The translations under genes were made by a program, and so were the position numbers. From the NCBI RefSeq assembly GCF_025151995.1, contig NZ_CP102290.1:3844001-3908000 (forward strand): 64,000 nucleotides of DNA, read 5' to 3'. Shown one piece after another: positions 1-7,753 of the stretch; position 1 is the first letter of the stretch; every line of letters starts with the position of its first letter. Below the pieces are notes generated by a model. It worked only from the letters and a program-made list of their open reading frames with translations, made no database searches and was not told the DNA's origin. The DNA is from Ruminococcus gauvreauii. Its GTDB lineage: Bacteria > Bacillota > Clostridia > Lachnospirales > Lachnospiraceae.

Positions 1-59
1 TTGAACATTACGATTTTTGTAACGCCGTTGATGGTAACACTTTGCCTTTTTAATCCCAT
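1..59 (-). CDS. 5' end of leftward gene, possibly a molybdenum-hydroxylase 2Fe-2S subunit
   Basis: Only the first 19 codons lie in the window; the gene runs off the left edge. ATG at 59 (reverse strand) follows an AGGAG-type ribosome-binding site with normal spacing, so the start is convincing. The visible N-terminus reads MGLKRQSVTINGVTKIVMF. A short basic start followed by 'xxVNGxxxxxxF' resembles the ferredoxin-like N-terminus of xanthine dehydrogenase/aldehyde oxidoreductase (Mop) proteins, but 19 residues cannot prove that. It is transcribed divergently from the LysR gene, which may regulate it. Confidence 0.45.
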   Translation of the reverse strand, partial: MGLKRQSVTINGVTKIVMF

Positions 60-164
60 GATCATTCTCCTTTCGATATGGTGATTTTCGTAAATTTAGA
101 TAATTGTATTATAACATCAAATATTTTTCTTCACTAACAGTATAAAAAATGTGTTGACAAATAA

Positions 165-181
165 TTGTGTTTTGGTCACAA
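165..181. promoter_or_regulatory. Possible LysR operator in the divergent intergenic region
   Basis: An interrupted inverted repeat, TTGTG-N7-CACAA, lies between the leftward gene start (59) and the LysR promoter. LysR-family proteins typically bind T-N11-A palindromes and often autoregulate from a divergent intergenic region, so position and form both fit. The assignment is inference from position; such short palindromes also occur by chance in AT-rich DNA. Confidence 0.3.
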
Positions 182-224
182 AGAAATCTTGTAACAAAAA
201 TAATATTTTAATATTTTTACTACA

Positions 225-253
225 TTGTAAATATCATACTTGTTTGTTATAAT
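225..253 (+). promoter_or_regulatory. Sigma-A-type promoter of the LysR gene
   Basis: TTGTAA at 225-230, a 17-nt spacer and a perfect TATAAT at 248-253. Transcription would start near 260, about 25 nt before the chosen ATG at 285. The TATAAT overlaps the upstream TTG-initiated reading frame, which argues that the coding sequence starts at 285 and not at 240. Confidence 0.6.
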
Positions 254-284
254 ACTTGTAATGATAGTGTGTGAGGACAGACTT

Positions 285-1172
285 ATGCTGATGAGACAGT
301 TGAAACAATTTATCTATATTGCAAAATTCCAGAGTATCTCCAAAGCTGCCAGAGAGCTGTTTATGTCCCAGCAGACACTGAGCCAGTCCATGCAGAATTT
401 TGAAAAGAAACTCGGGGCTCAACTGTTTATCCGAACAAAACAGGGGGTAAAATTAACAGATTTTGGTAGGCGGATACTGCCCAGGAGTGAACTGATGCTT
501 CAGCAGGTGGAAGACTATGAGGCATTTATACGGGAGCAGGCAGCAGACACCGGGAGGAAGAGTATGATTCTGGTGGAGGAAAACTTTCTGACGCCTTCTA
601 TTCCGACGGACCTCATACTCCTGGCATCCAAATCCAGCCTTTCGATCGAGATTGCCACGGGTCTGACTTCCTGTCTGTCGGCCCTTAAGGATAAGACGTG
701 TAATGTTGTGTACTGTTTCCGGCCGACGGAATTATACGGACTGACGTATCTGCCGCTGATGAAAGAACCGGGTGTGGTCATGCTGAACAGACACCATCCG
801 CTTTCGGAGAGAGAAGGACTTACACTGGATGACATTATTGGCGAGGATCTTATTCTTCCTCATTTTACATACTCGTCGTTTACTACGTCGCTTGTGAAAA
901 TTTATGCAAAAAGAAATGCCTATCCGAAATGTGCGGCAGAGACACACGATCTTTCGACCCTGATACAGATGCTCCGTGAAAATGTAGGAATTTTGATCGC
1001 ACCTTCTTATCTGATCCCGTCCTTTTCAGGGAGAGAATTTAAAATACTGCCGTTAAAAACAGAGGATTCGATCTTTGAGTACGGCTTTCTTCTGGAGTCG
1101 TATGATGAGGCGGAGATGAATGAACAGTTCTTTATTAATTCCATGATGGAGTATTACAACAAAGAATATTAA
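285..1172 (+). CDS. LysR family transcriptional regulator
   Basis: A 295-residue protein with typical LysR architecture: winged helix-turn-helix at about residues 5-64 (SISKAARELFMSQQTLSQSM region carries the HTH) followed by a periplasmic-binding-protein-like effector domain to the C-terminus. ATG at 285 has a GAGGA ribosome-binding site 8 nt upstream; a TTG-initiated extension to 240 is open but would swallow the -10 box. ATG at 291 is a possible alternative. The gene sits between a divergent gene at the left edge and a Na+/proline-type symporter 144 nt downstream, separated from the latter by a terminator. The regulator may control either neighbour. The effector cannot be told from sequence. 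Confidence 0.88.
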   Translation: MLMRQLKQFIYIAKFQSISKAARELFMSQQTLSQSMQNFEKKLGAQLFIRTKQGVKLTDFGRRILPRSELMLQQVEDYEAFIREQAADTGRKSMILVEENFLTPSIPTDLILLASKSSLSIEIATGLTSCLSALKDKTCNVVYCFRPTELYGLTYLPLMKEPGVVMLNRHHPLSEREGLTLDDIIGEDLILPHFTYSSFTTSLVKIYAKRNAYPKCAAETHDLSTLIQMLRENVGILIAPSYLIPSFSGREFKILPLKTEDSIFEYGFLLESYDEAEMNEQFFINSMMEYYNKEY

Positions 1173-1214
1173 AACCGGAGAATCTGTCCTTTGATCGGAA
1201 TTTCCGGTTTTGTT
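1171..1214 (+). terminator. Rho-independent terminator after the LysR gene
   Basis: Perfect 9-bp stem AAAACCGGA (1171-1179) / TCCGGTTTT (1203-1211), overlapping the LysR stop codon; the T run is the 3' arm itself. It separates the LysR transcript from the symporter gene. Confidence 0.65.
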
Positions 1215-1315
1215 GCGTATAAAGGAGTTTCTATGAGCCGAAATTGGGTGAAAAATTGACTTTTTCCAGTTAATATGGCATAATGGCAAAAGATTGTTTT
1301 GAGGAGGGAAAGTAC

Positions 1316-2863
1316 ATGACAACAAGCAATATAGTTGCAATTCTAATTGCGTTTGTCGCATATTTGATTTTTATGATCATTATCGGCGCGATCTACATGA
1401 AAAGAACAAACAATGTAGATGATTATTTCCTGGCAGGCAGGGGACTGAACGGATGGGTCGCTGCACTCTCTGCACAGGCATCCGATATGAGCGGGTGGCT
1501 GCTCATGGGACTTCCGGGCTCGATCTATGCACTTGGGACAGGGCAGGCATGGATCGCCATCGGGCTTTTTATCGGAACTGTGCTGAACTGGCTGGTGATC
1601 TCAGGCAGGCTTCGCCGCTATACGATTGTGGCAAACAATTCCGTAACGCTTCCGGCGTATTTTGAAAACCGTTTCCATGACAAGAGGAGGATTCTTCTTA
1701 CGATCTCATCGGTCGTCATCACGATCTTCTTTCTGGTCTATACGGCATCGGCGCTGGCGGCAGGAGGAAAGCTGTTCAATTCTGTGTTTGGAATCGATTA
1801 TCATATCGCGCTGGCTATCGGTGCGTTGGTTATTCTGGCTTATACTTTCATGGGCGGTTTTATGGCGGTATGTGTGACGGACTTTATTCAGGGGACGTTA
1901 ATGCTGATTGGACTGCTTGTAGTTCCGATTGTTGCCTATGCGATGGTGAGCGGAAATATCACCTCTATCCTGGAACAGAGCCAGGTCGCGGGCGGTTCCG
2001 GAGCCTACTTGAGCCTGCTTTATAATAACGGAGAACCGTATAAGGCGATTGATGTCATTTCTCAGCTTGCATGGGGGCTCGGATACTGTGGAATGCCTCA
2101 TATTCTGACAAGATTCATGGCGGTAAAGAACGAAAAGGAGCTGAAAAAATCCAAAGGTATAGCAATTATCTGGGTGGCAATCTCACTGGTGGCTGCATGC
2201 TTTATCGGCGTGATTGGACGTGCTTATCTGTTTCCCACAATTCTTGGAACAGAAGGGGCGGCATCTACGGAGAGTGTTTTCATCGAGATGATTACAAGAG
2301 TATTTACAAAGGATTTTGCACTGCCGTTTGTCGGCGGTATCTTCCTGTGCGGAATACTTGCGGCGATTATGTCTACAGCGGATTCACAGCTTCTGGTTAC
2401 AGCATCGGCGGTCTCGAAAGACATATACAAAGATATTCTGCATCCGAAGGCTGATGAACAGAAAGTGCTGAAAGTCAGCCGCATTACAGTTATTGTCGTT
2501 TCTGTAGTGGCATTTTTGATTGCATGGGATCCGAACAACAGCATCATGAACCTTGTCTCGAACGCGTGGGCGGGACTGGGAGCTGCATTTGGTCCGACGG
2601 TGGTACTGTCGCTGTTCTGGAAACGTACGAATCTGGCAGGAGCAATCGCAGGAATCGCATCCGGTGCACTGACTGTTATCGTATGGGACTATATTCCGAT
2701 CATCGGAGGCCAGACACCCGGAGCGGTGACGGGACTCTATTCACTGGCAATCGGATTTGCCATCAGTCTGATCTGTATCGTAATCTTCAGTCTGCTGACG
2801 AAAGCACCGTCTGAAGAAATACAGAATGAATTTGAAAAAGCGGCATCAAAGGAAGAACTTTAA
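1316..2863 (+). CDS. putP: Sodium/proline symporter (SSS family)
   Basis: A 515-residue integral membrane protein of the sodium:solute symporter family, predicted to import proline with Na+. The N-terminal DYFLAGRGL stretch and ASDMSGWLLMGLPG (residues 55-68) match the PutP signature; D57 and S59 correspond to E. coli PutP D55 and S57, which help bind Na+. The second Na+ motif, STADSQLL, is present in the middle-to-C-terminal half. About 13 transmembrane helices are expected and the hydrophobic segments fit. Start chosen at ATG 1316 because GGAGGG lies just upstream; an in-frame ATG at 1283 has no such site. Monocistronic, with terminators on both sides. Proline is the likeliest substrate, but other family members take related solutes. 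Confidence 0.9.
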   Translation: MTTSNIVAILIAFVAYLIFMIIIGAIYMKRTNNVDDYFLAGRGLNGWVAALSAQASDMSGWLLMGLPGSIYALGTGQAWIAIGLFIGTVLNWLVISGRLRRYTIVANNSVTLPAYFENRFHDKRRILLTISSVVITIFFLVYTASALAAGGKLFNSVFGIDYHIALAIGALVILAYTFMGGFMAVCVTDFIQGTLMLIGLLVVPIVAYAMVSGNITSILEQSQVAGGSGAYLSLLYNNGEPYKAIDVISQLAWGLGYCGMPHILTRFMAVKNEKELKKSKGIAIIWVAISLVAACFIGVIGRAYLFPTILGTEGAASTESVFIEMITRVFTKDFALPFVGGIFLCGILAAIMSTADSQLLVTASAVSKDIYKDILHPKADEQKVLKVSRITVIVVSVVAFLIAWDPNNSIMNLVSNAWAGLGAAFGPTVVLSLFWKRTNLAGAIAGIASGALTVIVWDYIPIIGGQTPGAVTGLYSLAIGFAISLICIVIFSLLTKAPSEEIQNEFEKAASKEEL

Positions 2864-2882
2864 TAGGATGAACACACCTGGA

Positions 2883-2917
2883 CCAGACGGATGATACTTC
2901 CGTCTGGTTTTTGCTTT
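2883..2917 (+). terminator. Rho-independent terminator after putP
   Basis: Perfect 9-bp stem CCAGACGGA (2883-2891) / TCCGTCTGG (2899-2907) with a 7-nt loop, followed by TTTTTGCTTTT. Confidence 0.85.
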
Positions 2918-3017
2918 TCTGCGGCAGAATTGAACCTTTTATAAAGACAGCAATTTATATTAAGACTATCTCGATAAAGCGTGCTATACTGAATTCGTAC
3001 TGTGAATGGAGTGTGAG

Positions 3018-3434
3018 ATGATGGAAAATGAAAAAACGATTATGAAAGTTATAGACTATATAGAGAACAATCTGGATCGCCAGTTAAACCTGGATGAAAT
3101 TGCAAATGAGGCGGGTTATTCTAAATTTCACCTGAACAGGATGTTTTTAGATTGTGTTGGCTGTACTATATATAAATATATTCAAATGCGCAGGCTTACT
3201 GTGGCAGCTGAAAAACTTGTTTATACAGAAAAGTCCATTATAGACATTGCTTATGAGGCAAATTATTGTTCGCAGCAATCGTTTACCTTTGCATTTCGCC
3301 AATTATACGGGCATCCTCCGCAAGAGTATAGGACAATAAAGGTCCATATTTCCAGGATCAATAAATTTAAGGCGAGAAGCAATCTTATGATGCATTATAA
3401 ACCTGCTGTGAAATGTGAGGTGATTGCTGCATGA
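3018..3434 (+). CDS. Short AraC/SoxS-type DNA-binding regulator
   Basis: A 138-residue protein that is little more than an AraC DNA-binding domain, like MarA/SoxS. Two helix-turn-helix units are visible: residues about 26-45 (LDEIANEAGYSKFHLNRMF) and about 74-95 (IIDIAYEANYCSQQSFTFAF), followed by the family's FR..YG..P..YR signature. There is no N-terminal sensor domain, so activity is probably set by its level or by a partner. Start is ATG 3018 or 3021; GGAG at 3008-3011 serves either. It overlaps the next gene, clpP, by 4 nt (ATGA), implying translational coupling and a shared function, perhaps a stress-inducible protease unit. The residues after about 110 are an unassigned basic tail. Confidence 0.85.
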   Translation: MMENEKTIMKVIDYIENNLDRQLNLDEIANEAGYSKFHLNRMFLDCVGCTIYKYIQMRRLTVAAEKLVYTEKSIIDIAYEANYCSQQSFTFAFRQLYGHPPQEYRTIKVHISRINKFKARSNLMMHYKPAVKCEVIAA

Positions 3435-4021
3435 GTACAATACCGTATGTAATCGAACAAACAAGCAGAGGGGAAAGAAGTTACGACGTCTATTCCAGAA
3501 TGCTATCAGACAGAATCATTTTTTTGGGTGAAGAGGTGAACGATACAACCGCCAGTTTGATTATCGCGCAATTACTGTTTTTGGAGGGGCAAGATCCTGA
3601 CAAGGATATCAGTCTTTATATTAACAGTCCGGGCGGTTCTGTGACGGCAGGGTTTGCTATATTTGATACAATGAATTATATTAAGTGTGATGTATCTACA
3701 ATCTGCGTTGGACTTGCAGCTAGTTTTGGGGCTTTTTTGCTGGCGGCTGGTACTCAGGGTAAACGATTTGCTTTGCCGAATGCAGAAATTATGATCCATC
3801 AGCCCGCAATATCCGGGGGGATAAAAGGCCCGGCCAGCGACATTAAGATAATGTCAGACTATATGCAAAAAAATAAGCAGAGATTAAATCAACTGCTTGC
3901 AAAAAATACCGGAAGGACAATTGGAGAAATAGAGCGTGATACGGATCGGGATAATTTTATGACGGCAGAAGAAGCCAGAGCATATGGTTTGATTGATACG
4001 GTTATTTCAAAACGCGGGTAA
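3431..4021 (+). CDS. clpP: ATP-dependent Clp protease proteolytic subunit
   Basis: A 196-residue ClpP serine protease, the proteolytic ring that works with Clp ATPases (ClpX, ClpC, ClpA) in the cytoplasm. The catalytic triad is complete: Ser98 in GLAASFGAFLL, His123 in MIHQP and Asp172 in RDTDRDNFM, with the same spacing as in E. coli ClpP. It starts inside the stop of an AraC-type regulator (ATGA overlap) and ends in a terminator. The usual clpP neighbours tig and clpX are absent, so this is probably a second ClpP paralogue rather than the housekeeping copy; that is inference from context. The family normally has Met after the catalytic Ser (ASM); here it is Phe (ASF). Confidence 0.9.
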   Translation: MSTIPYVIEQTSRGERSYDVYSRMLSDRIIFLGEEVNDTTASLIIAQLLFLEGQDPDKDISLYINSPGGSVTAGFAIFDTMNYIKCDVSTICVGLAASFGAFLLAAGTQGKRFALPNAEIMIHQPAISGGIKGPASDIKIMSDYMQKNKQRLNQLLAKNTGRTIGEIERDTDRDNFMTAEEARAYGLIDTVISKRG

Positions 4022-4045
4022 AAAATAGAGTTTGTCTGCATTCTG

Positions 4046-4094
4046 AGCATGGCAGAGTATGTTGCCAAAACATTCTGCCATGCTGAATTTTTGT
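4046..4094 (+). terminator. Terminator after clpP
   Basis: 11-bp perfect stem AGCATGGCAGA (4046-4056) / TCTGCCATGCT (4074-4084) followed by GAATTTTTG. Confidence 0.75.
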
Positions 4095-4143
4095 AAAAAA
4101 TAAACACATCCCATACGTATTCCAAAAGAAAACACCGATAAAC

Positions 4144-4173
4144 TTTACAATCTCTACCAGTTTATATTATAAT
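4144..4173 (+). promoter_or_regulatory. Promoter of the structured leader and DUF4203-like gene
   Basis: TTTACA at 4144-4149, 18-nt spacer, perfect TATAAT at 4168-4173. Start of transcription is expected near 4180, giving a leader of about 117 nt. Confidence 0.6.
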
Positions 4174-4179
4174 GTACGC

Positions 4180-4296
4180 GTAGGCCATGAGCCGTGCAGA
4201 AGACAACGAAGCATAAAATCTGTGCATGCTATAGGGTGAAGCAAAGACTCGTCAGGCACGGCGGCGTAGCGGAAGAGATAAAGGAGAAGCTAAGAG
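4180..4296 (+). ncRNA. Structured 5' leader RNA of unassigned class
   Basis: A G+C-rich leader lies between a good promoter and the membrane-protein gene at 4297. The arms GCCGTGC (4191-4197) and GCACGGC (4256-4262) are perfectly complementary and would close a multi-branched fold. Inside are a small GCAT/GTGC hairpin and the purine-rich stretch GGGTGAAGCAAAGACTC (4233-4250). This looks like a conserved structured RNA and not an ordinary leader. It does not match the consensus cores I know for TPP, cobalamin, c-di-GMP, purine, glycine or THF riboswitches. It is somewhat reminiscent of the raiA-motif RNAs of clostridia, but I cannot confirm that from memory. Confidence 0.5.
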
Positions 4297-4887
4297 ATGG
4301 ATATTTCAAAACTGTCTGACCTGGACATTACGGCTTTGGACATTGCAGCTCCGAACTGGCTTCTGGCAGTCAGTGCAGTGATCGCTGTGCTCAACTGCTT
4401 TCTGGGATACCGGCTTTTAAAGCTGTGGGTGACCCTGGTCGGTTTTGTCATTGGAGCGATGATTGGATATTTTGCGACAGTGGAATATGTGAATAATATA
4501 GGCATCGCGATTCTGACAGGACTGCTCGGGGGCATGCTGATTGGGTTTCTGGCATTTCGTGTATATCTGCTGGGCGTATTTCTGATCTCTTTTGTCCTGG
4601 CTTTTTCCATGTTTCTGCGGATACCGGCGGACAGTGAGACGCTGATGCTGCTTGTACTGGGCGGAGGTTTGATCGTGGCATTGGCTGTCGGCATCGCCGC
4701 TGTAAAATTTGTGCGGCCCGCGGTCATCATCATAACCGGGATAAGCGGAGGCCTGGGTGCGGCGTCAGACTTTTTGATGCTGATGAAGGATAAGGAACCG
4801 GTACATGTACTGGGTGCAGGAGTCATACTTGCTGTTTCCGGCATTCTTGTGCAGTTTTTAACGACACGAAAAGAGAAAAAAATGTGA
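4297..4887 (+). CDS. DUF4203/TMEM198-like multi-pass membrane protein
   Basis: A 196-residue, strongly hydrophobic protein with about six to seven predicted transmembrane helices. Small-residue-rich helices such as VGFVIGAMIGYF and LTGLLGGMLIGFLAFRVY, with a basic C-terminal tail (TTRKEKKM), resemble the DUF4203 / TMEM198 family. No function is established for the bacterial members. It is preceded by a well-formed promoter and a structured leader RNA, which suggests regulated expression. It sits 78 nt upstream of a response regulator but the gap carries its own ribosome-binding site (CAGGAGG), so cotranscription is uncertain. Confidence 0.65.
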   Translation: MDISKLSDLDITALDIAAPNWLLAVSAVIAVLNCFLGYRLLKLWVTLVGFVIGAMIGYFATVEYVNNIGIAILTGLLGGMLIGFLAFRVYLLGVFLISFVLAFSMFLRIPADSETLMLLVLGGGLIVALAVGIAAVKFVRPAVIIITGISGGLGAASDFLMLMKDKEPVHVLGAGVILAVSGILVQFLTTRKEKKM

Positions 4888-4965
4888 AGTAAGCGCTATG
4901 TTCACAGAAGAAACATAGTTCTCTGTTATATTGAAAAAAAGGCGAAAAATCAGGAGGTACAGGGA

Positions 4966-5646
4966 ATGGATCATTTAAAAATCATGGTAGTGGACGATGA
5001 AAGCAGGATGCGCAAGCTGGTGAGAGACTTTCTGGTAAAGCAGGACTTTTCCGTTCTGGAGGCAGAAAACGGTGAGCAGGCAGTCGACCTGTTTTATGAG
5101 AATAAAGATATTGCACTGATTATTTTGGATGTCATGATGCCGAAGATGGATGGCTGGCAGGTATGTAAGGAAATCCGAAAGCAATCAAAAGTGCCGATTA
5201 TCATGCTCACGGCAAAGGGCGATGAGCAGGATGAACTTCTCGGATTTGAGCTGGGAGTGGACGAATATATTTCAAAACCGTTCAGCCCGAAGATCCTTGT
5301 TGCACGCGTGGAGGCCATCCTGCGGCGCACGGGAAAAGCGGATGCGAGTGAACAGCTGTCGGCCGGCGGCATTGTGATCGACAAGGCAGCTCATATGGTG
5401 ACAATAGATGGAAAATCTGTCGAACTCAGTTTTAAAGAGTTTGAATTGCTGACTTACTTTATGGAGAATGAGGGGATCGCACTCTCCAGAGAAAAGATTT
5501 TGAATAACGTGTGGAATTATGATTATTTTGGTGATGCCAGAACGATCGATACCCACGTAAAAAAACTTCGCAGTAAGATGGGTGACAAGGGAGAACTGAT
5601 CCGCACAATCTGGGGAATGGGGTACAAATTTGAGGTAGAGCCATGA
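4966..5646 (+). CDS. OmpR/PhoB-family response regulator
   Basis: 226 residues: receiver domain (about 4-118) with acidic D10/D11, phosphoacceptor D55 in LIILDVMMPKMDGW and conserved K104 in YISKPF, followed by an OmpR-type winged-helix domain (about 130-224) ending in the usual RTIWGMGYKFE. AGGAGG precedes the ATG. The stop overlaps the start of the sensor kinase gene by 4 nt (ATGA), so the two form one two-component system. It is also the first gene of a tightly spaced run continuing into hisH, hisF, ung and a flippase; whether it controls these is unknown. Confidence 0.93.
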   Translation: MDHLKIMVVDDESRMRKLVRDFLVKQDFSVLEAENGEQAVDLFYENKDIALIILDVMMPKMDGWQVCKEIRKQSKVPIIMLTAKGDEQDELLGFELGVDEYISKPFSPKILVARVEAILRRTGKADASEQLSAGGIVIDKAAHMVTIDGKSVELSFKEFELLTYFMENEGIALSREKILNNVWNYDYFGDARTIDTHVKKLRSKMGDKGELIRTIWGMGYKFEVEP

Positions 5647-7109
5647 AGCGCTCGATCAAGCGTCAGATTGGCGGAATGTTTATCATACTGGTAGGACTGG
5701 CACTGACGGCTATTTGGCTGTGTAATTATTTTTTTCTGGAAGAGTTTTATGTAGCGCAGAAGATTAAAATCCTGAAAACAGGGGTAGAACAGCTGAACAG
5801 CTACAGTATCGAAGATCTTATCACGTCGGACAGCGGCTTCAGTCAGTTCTGCTCGGCGAATAATCTCAGCATCGTAGTAACCAGTATCGAATACAGTGAA
5901 GTATATACCAACGTGAAGGACAAGGACGGAAAGCTGCTGGCGGGCCGTCTGTTCGGATATATCACGGGAATCGATGAAGCGAAGCCGATCATTTTGGAGA
6001 GGACGGACCAGTATGTCGTTCAGAAAAATCAGGACCTGGAAAAGAAGATGAATTACATCGAGATCTGGGGAACGCTGAATGACGGGGGCAGTTTTCTGAT
6101 CCGCACGCCAATGGAGAGCATCCAGGACAGCGTCACGATATCTAACCGGTTCTACGCATATATCGGTATGGGGGTGATCATGCTGGCGGCTGTCATCATC
6201 TGGTTTTTTACGAAACGCATTACGAAACCGCTCACCGAACTGACAGAGATCTCTCAGAAGATGGCGGCGCTTGATTTTGATACAAAGTACGAGAGCGGAG
6301 GAGATAACGAGATCGGCGTTCTGGGGCATAACTTCAATACGATGTCTGAGAAGCTGGAGCAGACGATCTCGGAGCTGAAATGCGCCAATATTGAACTTCA
6401 GCAGGATATACAGAAAAAGATTCAGATCGATGAGATGCGCAAGGAGTTTCTGTCCAACGTATCACACGAATTGAAAACACCGATCGCGTTGATTCAGGGG
6501 TATGCGGAAGGGCTGCAGGATAATATCAGCGATGACGAGGAGAGCAGAGCGTTTTACTGTGAAGTCATCATGGATGAAGCCGCTAAGATGAATAAGATGG
6601 TTAAAAAACTGCTGACGCTGAATCAGCTGGAATTCGGAAATGACCAGATCGTAATGGAACGTTTTGACCTGACCGCACTGATTCAGGGGGTCATTCAGGC
6701 ATCGCAGATTTTGATTGAACAGAAGCAGGCGGAAGTGATCTTTGCGCAGAGAGACCCGCTTTACGTATGGGGCGATGAATTCAAGATAGAGGAGGTTGTG
6801 ACGAACTTCTTTACGAATGCTCTGAACCACGTGCGGTATAAGAATAAAATTGAAATTCGTTGTGAGCAGCGGGGAAATCTGGTGAGGACCTCTGTATTTA
6901 ACACCGGAGATCCCATTCCGGAGGAGGATATCGATAAAATCTGGATTAAGTTTTATAAAGTGGATAAGGCTCGGACCAGAGAATACGGGGGAAGTGGAAT
7001 CGGTCTTTCCATCGTAAAGGCAATCATGGAATCCATGCATCAGCAGTGCGGGGTGCGCAACTACGAAAATGGTGTGGAATTCTGGTTTGACCTGGAAACA
7101 AAAGCATAA
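5643..7109 (+). CDS. Membrane sensor histidine kinase
   Basis: 488 residues. Order: N-terminal transmembrane helix (about 9-33), an extracytoplasmic sensor region (about 34-168), second transmembrane helix (about 170-190), HAMP linker (about 190-245), dimerisation/phosphoacceptor domain with His275 in SNVSHELKTPIALIQGYAEG, and a HATPase_c domain with N-box (VTNFFTNALNH) and G-box (EYGGSGIGLSIVKAI). It phosphorylates the response regulator encoded immediately upstream, with which it overlaps by 4 nt. The ligand is not evident; no known sensor domain is obvious. Confidence 0.93.
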   Translation: MKRSIKRQIGGMFIILVGLALTAIWLCNYFFLEEFYVAQKIKILKTGVEQLNSYSIEDLITSDSGFSQFCSANNLSIVVTSIEYSEVYTNVKDKDGKLLAGRLFGYITGIDEAKPIILERTDQYVVQKNQDLEKKMNYIEIWGTLNDGGSFLIRTPMESIQDSVTISNRFYAYIGMGVIMLAAVIIWFFTKRITKPLTELTEISQKMAALDFDTKYESGGDNEIGVLGHNFNTMSEKLEQTISELKCANIELQQDIQKKIQIDEMRKEFLSNVSHELKTPIALIQGYAEGLQDNISDDEESRAFYCEVIMDEAAKMNKMVKKLLTLNQLEFGNDQIVMERFDLTALIQGVIQASQILIEQKQAEVIFAQRDPLYVWGDEFKIEEVVTNFFTNALNHVRYKNKIEIRCEQRGNLVRTSVFNTGDPIPEEDIDKIWIKFYKVDKARTREYGGSGIGLSIVKAIMESMHQQCGVRNYENGVEFWFDLETKA

Positions 7110-7130
7110 GATAAACGAGGAGATAGATGA

Positions 7131-7751
7131 ATGATTGCAATAATTGACTATGATGCGGGGAACATCAAAAGTGTGGAAAAAGCACTCCAGCTGCTGGGAG
7201 AGGACGTAGCGGTGACGAGAGATGCCGGGGTGATCAAAAGTGCAGAGAGAGTCATCCTTCCCGGGGTGGGTTCATTCGGGGATGCGATGGAGAACCTGCA
7301 TCGCTTTTCACTGGTGCCTGTGATCCACGAGGTAATCGGGCGTAAAACGCCCTTTCTGGGGATCTGTATGGGTCTTCAGCTTCTGTTCGAGAGAAGTGAC
7401 GAGAGTCCCGGTATCGATGGTCTGGGCGTCCTGAAGGGTGAGATTCTCCGGATTCCCAGCAGGGAAGGCCTCAAGATTCCTCATATGGGCTGGAATTCAC
7501 TTCACCTTCAGCACGGGGGGCGGCTGTTTCGGGGTATTTCCGATGAATCCTATGTATACTTTGTACACTCGTATTTTCTGAAAGCCGCCGATGAGACAAT
7601 TGTGAAAGCATCCACGCAGTACAGTACGTGCATCCATGCGTCTGTGGAGCAGGACAACGTATTTGCGTGCCAGTTTCATCCCGAGAAGAGTTCGGATGTC
7701 GGCCTTCAGATACTGAGAAATTTTGTGAAAATCGGAAGGGAGGACTGCTGA
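7131..7751 (+). CDS. hisH: Imidazole glycerol phosphate synthase, glutaminase subunit
   Basis: 206 residues, class I glutamine amidotransferase. The triad is visible: Cys79 in FLGICMGLQLLF, His183 and Glu185 in CQFHPEKS. HisH releases ammonia from glutamine and channels it to HisF, which converts PRFAR to imidazole glycerol phosphate and AICAR in histidine synthesis. The start has GAGGAG upstream. hisF follows after 2 nt, so the heterodimer partners are coupled. The other his genes are not adjacent; the pair lies between a two-component system and ung, which is unusual for a histidine locus. Confidence 0.93.
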   Translation: MIAIIDYDAGNIKSVEKALQLLGEDVAVTRDAGVIKSAERVILPGVGSFGDAMENLHRFSLVPVIHEVIGRKTPFLGICMGLQLLFERSDESPGIDGLGVLKGEILRIPSREGLKIPHMGWNSLHLQHGGRLFRGISDESYVYFVHSYFLKAADETIVKASTQYSTCIHASVEQDNVFACQFHPEKSSDVGLQILRNFVKIGREDC

Positions 7752-7753
7752 TC

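Noticed and set aside
240..284. TTG-initiated N-terminal extension of the LysR protein
   Set aside because: It overlaps the TATAAT box and adds a hydrophobic stretch not found in the family; the ATG at 285 has a proper ribosome-binding site.
4180..4296. Assignment of the leader to a c-di-GMP-I or cobalamin riboswitch
   Set aside because: A GCAAAG run is present, but the flanking conserved cores of these classes are missing; left as unassigned.
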